Positions 1 to 5,764 of a DNA stretch of 14,644 bases are shown piece by piece (positions within the stretch are counted from its first letter, which is position 1; every line of letters begins with the position of its first letter). Below the pieces are notes generated by a model, which searched no databases, was not told the DNA's origin, and saw nothing but the letters and a program-made list of their open reading frames with translations. The stretch comes from CAZDRB01 sp964507925 (GTDB lineage Bacteria > Patescibacteriota > Microgenomatia > UBA1400 > UBA12108), in NCBI GenBank assembly GCA_964507925.1, contig CAZDRB010000015.1, positions 1 through 14,644 on the forward strand, read 5' to 3'. The position numbers and the translations under genes are program-made.

Positions 1-569
1 ATCTGAAACAAGCGAAGATTATGTTTGAGGGCAAGAATTTGCTCCGAATGAGCCCAGACGAGCGCGCGCGCGCGGGTGTATATTGTGCCTGGCAGCAGCC
101 GGTCGTAATACCTGGCGTGAGTGTGTTTAATCTTTGCCGGGCAAGCTACTCCTCGACAGGTCGCGAGATTGGTCGACTAACCGAGTTTAGAGACAAGCTA
201 GAACAGCTCGCGCTCAGAGTGGGATTGACCAAGGAACATATCGGAAGGAGTATAAACGAGGGATTTAGCGGGGGAGAGAAAAAGAGGCTTGAGCTCTTAC
301 AACTACTACTACTTTCGCCAAAACTTGCGATACTTGATGAGATTGATTCTGGACTAGATGTTGATGCCCTCAGGCAAGTGGGGGAGATTGTGACCGAGAT
401 GAAAAAAAATGGGACGGCCTTTGTTTTGATTACCCACTATAAGCGCTTACTGGAATATATAACGCCTGAGCGAGTATGTGTGATGAAAAACGGGAAGATT
501 GCTGAGGAGGGTGGGATGGAGCTGGTTCAGGAGATTGAGGAGCGAGGTTATGAAAAAATCGAGGGATAG
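1..569 (+). CDS. sufC: SufC, ABC-type ATPase of the SUF Fe-S assembly complex (5' partial)
   Basis: SufC is the cytoplasmic ATPase that drives the SufBCD scaffold for iron-sulfur cluster assembly. The reading frame is open from base 3 to the TAG at 567-569, so the gene enters from outside the window and its Walker A motif is not visible. What remains matches the C-terminal three quarters of SufC: a Q-loop region (QQPVVIPGVS), the ABC signature FSGGEKKR, Walker B with the SufC-typical ILDEIDSGLDVDAL, and the switch histidine in ITHYKR. The end overlaps the start of sufB by 20 bases, which points to translational coupling within a sufC-B-D-S-U operon. The ATG at 21 is internal, because homology continues upstream of it. 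Identification is secure; the N-terminus and promoter are unknown. Confidence 0.95.
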   Translation, partial: LKQAKIMFEGKNLLRMSPDERARAGVYCAWQQPVVIPGVSVFNLCRASYSSTGREIGRLTEFRDKLEQLALRVGLTKEHIGRSINEGFSGGEKKRLELLQLLLLSPKLAILDEIDSGLDVDALRQVGEIVTEMKKNGTAFVLITHYKRLLEYITPERVCVMKNGKIAEEGGMELVQEIEERGYEKIEG

Positions 570-1941
570 CTACCCTCTGGGGTTTAGTACCGAAACAAGC
601 GGTTACGCCTACAAATCTCCTCAAGGGTTGTCGGAGCAGGTGGTAAGAGATATTTCGGAGCGAAAAAAAGAGCCAAAATGGATGCTTGCGACGCGACTCA
701 AGGCTCTAGCCAAATATTCTAGTATGGCAACGCCCGTGTGGGGGGCGGATTTGTCACAAATCAACTGGGACGACATCCATTATTATCTCAAGCCGGTTGA
801 GCGTGCTTATCAAAAATGGGACGAGGTTCCTGATAATGTGAGACAAGTGTTTGATGCAATTGGTGTTCCGGTAGCCGAGAAAAAGATGCTCGCGGGAGTT
901 GGGGGACAGTATGACAGCGAAGTTATTTATCATAGTTTGCAAAAGACGCTTGCCAAGCGTGGGGTTGTGTTTTTGTCGATGGATGAGGGGCTCAAGCAAT
1001 ATCCGGAGATTGTAAAAAAATATTTTGGAACGATTGTTCCCTATGGAGACAATAAACTTGCCGCCTTGAACACAGCTGTGTGGAGCGGGGGGAGTTTTGT
1101 GTATCTGCCCAAGGGAGTCGAGGTCGACCTGCCACTCCAGGCATATTTCCGGATTAATGCCGAGCGCGCGGGACAGTTTGAGAGAACTTTGATAGTTGCC
1201 GAAGAGGGATCGTCAGCGCACTACGTTGAGGGATGCTCGGCTCCCGCCTATAGCAGTGCATCACTACACGCCGCGGTTGTGGAAGTCGTTGTTTCAAAGA
1301 GCGCAAAGGTTAGATACACGACGGTGCAAAACTGGTACAAGACTGTTTATAACCTGGTGACTAAACGCGCGGTGGTGGATCAGGGCGCTCAAATGGAATG
1401 GGTGGACTGTAACTTGGGATCTAAGATCACGATGAAGTATCCGAGCTGTATTTTGCGGGGCGAGAGGGCGTCGGGATCGATGCTTTCGATTGCGGTCGCG
1501 GGCGAGGGACAACACCAAGATGCTGGCGCCAAGATGATCCATCTAGCGCCTAACACTACGAGCCGGATTACAAGCAAATCGATCTCAAAAGGTGGCGGAA
1601 GAAGTAGTTACCGAGGACAGGTCAAGATAATCCCCGCCGCGGCGGGGTCGCGGAGTAAGGTGGTGTGTGACGCCCTAATTCTGGACCCACAAAGTAGGTC
1701 CGATACCTATCCCAACAATCAGATAATGACTGGCGAGGCAACGCTCGAACATGAGGCATATGTCTCCCGAGTTGGTGAGGAGCAGATACTGTATTTGATG
1801 AGCCGTGGACTGACCAAGGAAGAGGCGGAAAATATGATTATTCGCGGATTTTTGGATCCGATCATATCTGAGCTGCCGATGGAGTATGCGGTTGAGCTGA
1901 ATAGGCTCGTGAAGATGGAAATGGTCGGGAGTGTAGGATGA
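550..1941 (+). CDS. sufB: SufB, Fe-S cluster scaffold subunit
   Basis: SufB is the scaffold on which the nascent Fe-S cluster forms, in complex with SufC and SufD. The product is 463 residues, slightly shorter than the 495 of E. coli. The parallel beta-helix core is present, as is the family C-terminus (EEAENMIIRGFLDPI then ELP). Cys373 in VVCDALI and Glu402 in LEHEA are 29 residues apart, the same spacing as the cluster-site pair Cys405/Glu434 of E. coli SufB. I chose ATG 550 rather than the upstream TTG at 499. ATG 550 has a good Shine-Dalgarno site (AGGAG at 538-542, 7 bases away), and the TTG extension reads W/R-rich sequence unlike SufB. The gene overlaps sufC by 20 bases and sufD by 4 (ATGA). 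Confidence 0.97.
   Translation: MKKSRDSYPLGFSTETSGYAYKSPQGLSEQVVRDISERKKEPKWMLATRLKALAKYSSMATPVWGADLSQINWDDIHYYLKPVERAYQKWDEVPDNVRQVFDAIGVPVAEKKMLAGVGGQYDSEVIYHSLQKTLAKRGVVFLSMDEGLKQYPEIVKKYFGTIVPYGDNKLAALNTAVWSGGSFVYLPKGVEVDLPLQAYFRINAERAGQFERTLIVAEEGSSAHYVEGCSAPAYSSASLHAAVVEVVVSKSAKVRYTTVQNWYKTVYNLVTKRAVVDQGAQMEWVDCNLGSKITMKYPSCILRGERASGSMLSIAVAGEGQHQDAGAKMIHLAPNTTSRITSKSISKGGGRSSYRGQVKIIPAAAGSRSKVVCDALILDPQSRSDTYPNNQIMTGEATLEHEAYVSRVGEEQILYLMSRGLTKEEAENMIIRGFLDPIISELPMEYAVELNRLVKMEMVGSVG
1632..1647. repeat. 16-bp all-G/C perfect palindrome inside sufB
   Basis: CCCCGCCGCGGCGGGG reads the same on both strands and contains no A or T. It lies in codons for the IPAAAG stretch of SufB. It could form a very stable hairpin in the mRNA. 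No function is known to me; it may simply reflect codon choice in an alanine run. Confidence 0.6.
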
Positions 1942-2408
1942 AGCTTATAAAATTTGATAAACCAGGCAAGTATGAGATTCTAATTCCTTTTGACAAAGAG
2001 GGAGAGACGAAGACTTGGACGGGAATAGTTGATGCCCGCGCGGGTGGAGAGTACGAAGTGCGCGTAGTCGCTGACCATAAGGCGGAAAATACAAGTGGCA
2101 GGATCACACTCAAGGGAGTTGCGGGAGCGAGGGCCACAGTCAAGCTTTATGGCATGATCAGGATCAGAAAAGAGGCTCAGATGACGGATGACTATCTTGA
2201 GCTAAGAGTGTTGTGTTTAGACCCGACAGCGCGCGCGGTTGCAGAGCCTGAACTTGAGATTGAGGCTAACAACGTCAAGGCAAGTCACGGGGCAACTGTT
2301 GGACCAGTTGATCCTGAGCAGATACTATATTTGATGAGCAGGGGAATAAGCAAAATAGAGTCCGAGCGGGTGATTGTTGAAGGATTTCTCTCTAGTGATA
2401 AGATATAG
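1938..2408 (+). CDS. sufD: SufD, compact form (156 residues)
   Basis: SufD is the partner of SufB in the SufBCD scaffold. This product has only 156 residues against roughly 420 for typical SufD, so the N-terminal helical domain and much of the beta-helix are absent. What is kept is the C-terminal part of the family: KEAQMTDDYLELRVLCLD, then PELEIEANNVKASHGATVG. The second stretch includes His117, equivalent to the functionally important His360 of E. coli SufD, and is followed by EQILYLMSRG and a SufB/SufD-like C-terminal helix. The start overlaps the sufB stop as ATGA, and sufS begins 2 bases after the stop, so the gene is embedded in the operon and shows no sign of being a decayed remnant. 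The SufD-like C-terminal half is clear; whether it works as a full SufD is inferred. Confidence 0.85.
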   Translation: MKLIKFDKPGKYEILIPFDKEGETKTWTGIVDARAGGEYEVRVVADHKAENTSGRITLKGVAGARATVKLYGMIRIRKEAQMTDDYLELRVLCLDPTARAVAEPELEIEANNVKASHGATVGPVDPEQILYLMSRGISKIESERVIVEGFLSSDKI

Positions 2409-2410
2409 CC

Positions 2411-3637
2411 ATGTTTGACCCGGGCAGAGTAAAAAACGACTTTCCGATTCTAAAGCGAAAAATAAACGGGAAAAATCTCGCATATCTAGATAGTGGCGCG
2501 ACCTCGCAAAAGCCAATTTCGGTACTTGAAGCTGAGCGAGAGTATTACGAAACTAGTAATGCCAATGTGCACCGAGGAGCGCATACGCTTGGAGACGAGT
2601 CAACCCGTCTTCTGGAGGAGTCGAGAGAGAAAGTTGCCAAGCTTATTGGAACTAAAAAATCTCAAGAAGTAATTTTTGTCAGTAATACTACCGAGGCGAT
2701 AAACTTGGTCGCGTATTCTTGGGGCGGGGCAAATATAGCTACAGGCGATGTTGTAGTCACGACCATAATGGAGCACCACGCGAACTTGGTCCCGTGGCAA
2801 GAGCTATGCAAGCGAGCTGGCGCGAGACTAGAAGTGGTTGGTCTGACAGACGAGGGGATTTTAGATATGAGTGATTATAAAGCGAAGCTAAAAATGGCGC
2901 CAAAATTAGTGGCTTTGAGCCATGTATCAAACGCATTGGGGACGATCAATCCAGTCAAAGAGTTGACCAAACAAGCGCACCTTGCGGGAGCCAAGGTTCT
3001 TGTCGACGGCGCTCAAGCGGTGCCTCATATGAAGGTGGACGTGACTGAGATAGGGTGCGATTTTTATGTTTTTTCGGGGCACAAGATGCTTGGACCGATG
3101 GGGATTGGAGTGCTGTGGGGCAAGGAAGAAGTGCTTGTAGCAATGCCACCATTTATGACTGGAGGAGGAATGATAAGCGAGGTTTACTCTGATCATTCGA
3201 CCTGGGCCGAGCTACCAGAAAAGTTTGAGGCTGGCACACCAAATGTTGCTGGGGCGGTTGGGCTTGCGGCTGCGATCAAGTACCTGGAGAAGCTGGGAAT
3301 GGAGAATGTGCGGGAACATGATAGAGGGATTGTTGATTACGCGCTTGCCGAACTTGGTCGCACTCAGGAAGTAAGAATACTAGGATGCAAGGATTCAAGT
3401 TTGCGCAGTGGGAGCGTGAGTTTTGAGTACAGGGGAGTGCACGCACATGACGTGGCAACTATCCTTGATTCGGAGGGAGTTGCGGTCAGAAGTGGTCATC
3501 ACTGCACGATGCCACTACATAAGCATATGGGAGTTTCGGCCTCGGTTCGCGCGAGCTTTAATGTGTATACAACTAAAGATGATATAGATCAGCTAGTTCA
3601 AGCGCTTGGAAAAGTAAAGAAAATATTCAAAAAGTAA
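2411..3637 (+). CDS. sufS: SufS, class II cysteine desulfurase
   Basis: SufS is a PLP-dependent enzyme that takes sulfur from L-cysteine, leaving alanine, and passes the persulfide to SufU. The 408-residue length is standard. Visible active-site residues are His123 (EHHANLVPW) stacking on PLP, Asp199 and Gln202 (VLVDGAQAV), the PLP lysine Lys225 (SGHKMLGPMGIG), the catalytic Cys365 (RSGHHCTMPLH) and Arg380 for the substrate carboxylate. Cys365 sits in the short RxGHHC loop, which marks the group II (SufS) rather than the IscS/NifS type. The gene begins 2 bases after sufD and ends 4 bases before sufU. There is no strong Shine-Dalgarno site, so translation probably depends on readthrough coupling from sufD. 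Confidence 0.97.
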   Translation: MFDPGRVKNDFPILKRKINGKNLAYLDSGATSQKPISVLEAEREYYETSNANVHRGAHTLGDESTRLLEESREKVAKLIGTKKSQEVIFVSNTTEAINLVAYSWGGANIATGDVVVTTIMEHHANLVPWQELCKRAGARLEVVGLTDEGILDMSDYKAKLKMAPKLVALSHVSNALGTINPVKELTKQAHLAGAKVLVDGAQAVPHMKVDVTEIGCDFYVFSGHKMLGPMGIGVLWGKEEVLVAMPPFMTGGGMISEVYSDHSTWAELPEKFEAGTPNVAGAVGLAAAIKYLEKLGMENVREHDRGIVDYALAELGRTQEVRILGCKDSSLRSGSVSFEYRGVHAHDVATILDSEGVAVRSGHHCTMPLHKHMGVSASVRASFNVYTTKDDIDQLVQALGKVKKIFKK

Positions 3638-3641
3638 GACT

Positions 3642-4013
3642 ATGGATTTGTACAAAGAAGACGTCATGGATCATTACGAAAACCCGAGGAATCAAGGGGA
3701 GATTGAGGGTGAGGGGGTTGTCCGAGAGCGAGACTCAAATGCTTCGTGTGGGGACATGATTGAGTTTTTTATTAAGTCAGATAAGGGTGTGATCAAAGAA
3801 GCCAAGTGGAGAGGGGTAGGATGCGCGATCTCGACCGCGGCTGCGTCGAAGTTGTCAGTGTACCTCCAAGGTCGGACCTTGAAGGAGGTGCAGGCAATGA
3901 GCGAGGAGGAGCTTTTAAAAACTGGAGTGGGGCTAGAAGTATCTCCTGGACGAATGAAGTGTTTGATCTTGCCGGTCAAGGTGGTTAAGACGATCGTGGG
4001 AAGCCTAGATTAG
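3642..4013 (+). CDS. sufU: SufU/IscU-like zinc-dependent sulfurtransferase
   Basis: This 123-residue protein has the IscU/SufU fold and follows sufS, where SufU normally acts by accepting persulfide sulfur from SufS. The SufU-type zinc and catalytic ligands are visible: Cys36 and Asp38 (NASCGDMI), Cys61 (GVGCAIS) and Cys107 (GRMKCLIL). The residue before the last cysteine is Lys, as in Gram-positive SufU, not the His of IscU. However, the gap between the second and third cysteines is 46 residues, close to IscU and lacking the extra ~18-20 residues typical of Bacillus SufU. It therefore looks like a SufU with an IscU-length core. Its last 29 bases overlap the 3' end of tsaD on the other strand. 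Function is assigned from the operon and these residues. Confidence 0.9.
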   Translation: MDLYKEDVMDHYENPRNQGEIEGEGVVRERDSNASCGDMIEFFIKSDKGVIKEAKWRGVGCAISTAAASKLSVYLQGRTLKEVQAMSEEELLKTGVGLEVSPGRMKCLILPVKVVKTIVGSLD

Positions 4014-5025
4014 GCAATCGGTCGAGCTCGTTAGGATCTGCAAATTCGCCTTTTTCAAATTTGTATGAAGCGACGACGCCGATCATGGCCGCGTTGTCGG
4101 TAATAAGTTTTTTGGAGTAGGGAGTATATACCGGAAGATCATATTCTTTGGCGACAGCACGAGTGAGGTCTCGGAGTTTGACATTGCTGACGACACCGCC
4201 GCCGAGGAGAATTATTTTGGGCGAGTAAAGGTCAATTGCCCGGCGAAATCTAGTCATTAAATGCTTAAACACGGCTTTTTGGAAGCTCGCGGAAAAGTCT
4301 TGAATAAACTCTTTGGTAAGCTCGGGATCATTCTTTTCGAGATATTGACGGGCGGCTGTTTTGAGACCGGAAAAACTAAAGTCCAGATCTTTCCTCATAG
4401 TCATGGGCTCGGGGAGGTGATAGATGGGCTTGCCGGCTTTGGCCATCTCGGCGAGAATTGGTCCACCGGGATAGCCGAGCTTGAGGAGTCTTGCGACTTT
4501 GTCATAGGCTTCGCCCGCGGCATCGTCCAAGGTCTCACCAAGGAGCTCGTAGTCACCGATCCCGCGCATGAGTACGAGCTCGGTGTGGCCACCGGAAATT
4601 AGGAAGCCGAGCGCTGGCCACCCTTTACTAAAGTTTCGGACTGGTTTACCGTTTTTGTTAGTGGCGAAGCTAGACAATAAATGACCTTCCATGTGGTTGA
4701 CCGGGATAATGGGCAGATGGTAAATGGTAGATAGTTTTTTGGTATAAGCAATGCCTTGCTCAAGAGAAGGGGCGAGTCCCGGGCCGATGGTAACTGCGAG
4801 CGCGTCTAGTTTTGGGCTTCCAGCTTGGCGGAGAGCGCGGCCAACTACTTTGGGTAGCCATTCTTGGTGCAAGCGCTTGGCGATATCAGGCACTGTTCCT
4901 CCCCATGAGGCATGGTGGCTGGTTTGGGAGGAAACTACGTTTGAGATCACTCGGAGACCCTTGGTAACCGCGGCGCAGGTGTCGTCGAGACTAGTTTCGA
5001 TGGATAATATTACTGGCTCTGCCAT
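3985..5025 (-). CDS. tsaD: TsaD, tRNA N6-adenosine threonylcarbamoyltransferase
   Basis: TsaD transfers the threonylcarbamoyl group from TC-AMP to A37 of ANN-decoding tRNAs, giving t6A, in complex with TsaB and TsaE. The product is 346 residues from the chosen start. Family motifs in order: SIETSLDDT at the N-terminus (the usual Cys of ETSCDET is Leu13), the metal ligands His111 and His115 (NHMEGHLLS), FLISGGHTEL, ETLDDAAGEAYDKVA, GGGVVSN and the third metal ligand Asp310 (ITDNAAMIG). I prefer the ATG at 5025 over the one at 5034, because the latter lies within the TATAAT box just upstream. The 3' end overlaps sufU by 29 bases, tail to tail. TsaC and TsaE are encoded nearby as a fusion; TsaB is not in the window. 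Confidence 0.96.
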   Translation of the reverse strand: MAEPVILSIETSLDDTCAAVTKGLRVISNVVSSQTSHHASWGGTVPDIAKRLHQEWLPKVVGRALRQAGSPKLDALAVTIGPGLAPSLEQGIAYTKKLSTIYHLPIIPVNHMEGHLLSSFATNKNGKPVRNFSKGWPALGFLISGGHTELVLMRGIGDYELLGETLDDAAGEAYDKVARLLKLGYPGGPILAEMAKAGKPIYHLPEPMTMRKDLDFSFSGLKTAARQYLEKNDPELTKEFIQDFSASFQKAVFKHLMTRFRRAIDLYSPKIILLGGGVVSNVKLRDLTRAVAKEYDLPVYTPYSKKLITDNAAMIGVVASYKFEKGEFADPNELDRLPNLGFPRSS

Positions 5026-5032
5026 GGCGTGC

Positions 5033-5038
5033 ATTATA
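5033..5038 (-). promoter_or_regulatory. Putative leaderless promoter of tsaD
   Basis: A perfect TATAAT on the minus strand is followed by 7 bases and then ATG 5025. This spacing would place the transcript start at or next to the start codon. No -35 box and no Shine-Dalgarno site were seen. Inferred from sequence only. Confidence 0.5.
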
Positions 5039-5080
5039 TATCGAATTGATATTTCTAGCGGGTTTCGCCCCGCTTGACGA

Positions 5081-5112
5081 GTTCATTTTCTTATCCTCTT
5101 AAGAAAATGAAC
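5081..5112. repeat. Perfect 12-bp inverted repeat
   Basis: GTTCATTTTCTT is repeated in inverted form (AAGAAAATGAAC) across an 8-base loop. It is A/T-rich and has no following T-run. A smaller hairpin (AGCGGG/CCCGCT) lies at 5057-5074. Both are between the tsaD promoter and the putative terminator at 5114-5139, in about 130 bases without a recognisable gene. Confidence 0.6.
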
Positions 5113-5113
5113 C

Positions 5114-5139
5114 AAAAGAAGCGAGCTCCCAGGCTCGCT
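5114..5139 (-). terminator. Probable Rho-independent terminator of the 48-residue gene
   Basis: Read on the minus strand, AGCGAGC and GCTCGCT form a 7-bp G/C-rich stem with a 6-base loop, running into TTCTTTT. It lies about 30 bases downstream of the stop of the small minus-strand gene at 5170-5316, which supports that gene being real. The T-run is interrupted, so this is moderate evidence. Confidence 0.45.
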
Positions 5140-5169
5140 AAATTCTCTTCCTCATTGATTGCCTCGAGT

Positions 5170-5316
5170 CTATCTGGCCTGCACCTGTTCGGCCAGAAAA
5201 GTCTCGGCACAAGTTATGTATTCGTCAGAGAATTCTTGACGCTCGCGGCTGGGAGAGATAGGGGACAACGTATGTTTGTAATATTCAGAAAACCTGACTT
5301 GAGACACGCGAGTCAT
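5170..5316 (-). CDS. Small protein of unknown function (48 residues)
   Basis: I do not recognise a family. An ATG at 5316 opens a 48-codon frame ending in TAG at 5170. It begins MTRVSQVRFSEYYKHTLSP and ends EYITCAETFLAEQVQAR. The composition is balanced and hydrophilic, with a likely amphipathic C-terminal helix and no membrane segment or metal motif. Support for it being a gene is contextual. It fills an otherwise empty gap. It is divergent from the HIT gene with only 21 bases between the two starts. A TATCAT box ends 5 bases before the ATG, and a terminator-like hairpin follows. An alternative is that the region makes a structured RNA: TCTGGCC/GGCCAGA (5173-5197) and CGTCA/TGACG around AGAATTCT (5223-5241) can pair. 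Confidence 0.4.
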   Translation of the reverse strand: MTRVSQVRFSEYYKHTLSPISPSRERQEFSDEYITCAETFLAEQVQAR

Positions 5317-5321
5317 CAACA

Positions 5322-5331
5322 ATGATAGAAT
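5322..5331. promoter_or_regulatory. Putative overlapping divergent promoters (HIT gene and 48-residue gene)
   Basis: On the plus strand, TGATAGAAT (5323-5331) is an extended -10 (TGN plus TAGAAT) ending 6 bases before the HIT start at 5338. On the minus strand, TATCAT (5327-5322) ends 5 bases before the ATG at 5316. The two boxes share two bases, so the polymerase could probably use only one at a time. The plus-strand call is the stronger one. Confidence 0.4.
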
Positions 5332-5337
5332 TTATGG

Positions 5338-5703
5338 ATGACTGACTGTATTTTTTGCAAGATAGTTTCGGGAGAGATGCCGAGCTATAAGATTTATGAG
5401 GATGAGAAGTATTTGGCGTTTCTCGATATTTTCCCCTCGGCGGAAGGGCACACACTGGTAATCCCTAAGGAACATACCACGTGGGTTTGGGATCATCAAA
5501 ACCTGGGCGAGTATTTTGAGGTGGTAGGCAAAATAGCCAAACACTTTCGAGAGCTGAGCGGAGAAGTTGTGCGATCCTCTATCGACGGGTGGAATGTTCC
5601 ACACGCACATATTCATCTAAAAATAGGCAAGAAAAATAATCCAAACCCCGTGCAAGGGGAGGAGAGTCAGCTAAGAGAAACAGCGAACAAATACCGATTT
5701 TAA
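5338..5703 (+). CDS. HIT-family nucleotide hydrolase/transferase
   Basis: The product has 121 residues and the histidine-triad signature HAHIHLKI (His89, His91, His93), the catalytic site of enzymes that cleave nucleoside phosphoramidates or dinucleotides. The N-terminal CIFCKI (Cys4, Cys7), together with His46 and the first triad histidine, is the structural zinc site of the Hint-like branch. The family opening is also present (F/Y-x-D, LAFLDIFPSAEGHTLVIPKEH). The start is ATG 5338, since ATG 5334 runs into a stop after three codons. No Shine-Dalgarno site is present; the start sits 6 bases after a TAGAAT box. It lies between two t6A genes but faces away from both, so no functional link is implied. 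The exact substrate cannot be told from sequence. Confidence 0.93.
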   Translation: MTDCIFCKIVSGEMPSYKIYEDEKYLAFLDIFPSAEGHTLVIPKEHTTWVWDHQNLGEYFEVVGKIAKHFRELSGEVVRSSIDGWNVPHAHIHLKIGKKNNPNPVQGEESQLRETANKYRF

Positions 5704-5720
5704 GACCACTCAGGCGTTGA

Positions 5721-5749
5721 CCTTCCTTCGCTCTTTGAGCTTCGGAAGG
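5721..5749. other. Hairpin between convergent genes
   Basis: CCTTCC pairs with GGAAGG and encloses GCTC/GAGC around a TTT loop, with symmetric TTC internal bulges. It lies in the 61-base gap between the HIT stop and the TsaC-TsaE stop. It could end or protect transcripts from either side, but there is no T-run on either strand, so it is not called as a terminator. Confidence 0.4.
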
Positions 5750-5764
5750 GCACGGAAATGCTTA

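Noticed and set aside
62..74. Alternating GC dinucleotide run in sufC
   Set aside because: It encodes an R-A-R-A stretch in a conserved gene and is short; no need for a repeat or Z-DNA function.
499..549. TTG start giving sufB 17 extra residues
   Set aside because: ATG 550 has a proper Shine-Dalgarno site and the extension is W/R-rich and unlike SufB; it merely reads the end of sufC in another frame.
2035..2044. CCCGCGCGGG palindrome in sufD
   Set aside because: Short, inside Asp-Ala-Arg-Ala-Gly codons, and likely a product of G/C-rich codon choice.
4261..4602. 113-codon frame antisense to tsaD
   Set aside because: Shadow of the tsaD coding frame, with no start signal and no recognisable domain.
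5074..5325. 83-codon plus-strand frame starting with TTG in the tsaD-HIT gap
   Set aside because: Low-complexity Ser/Lys/Arg-rich translation, no ribosome site, crosses several hairpins and lies antisense to the more convincing 48-residue frame.
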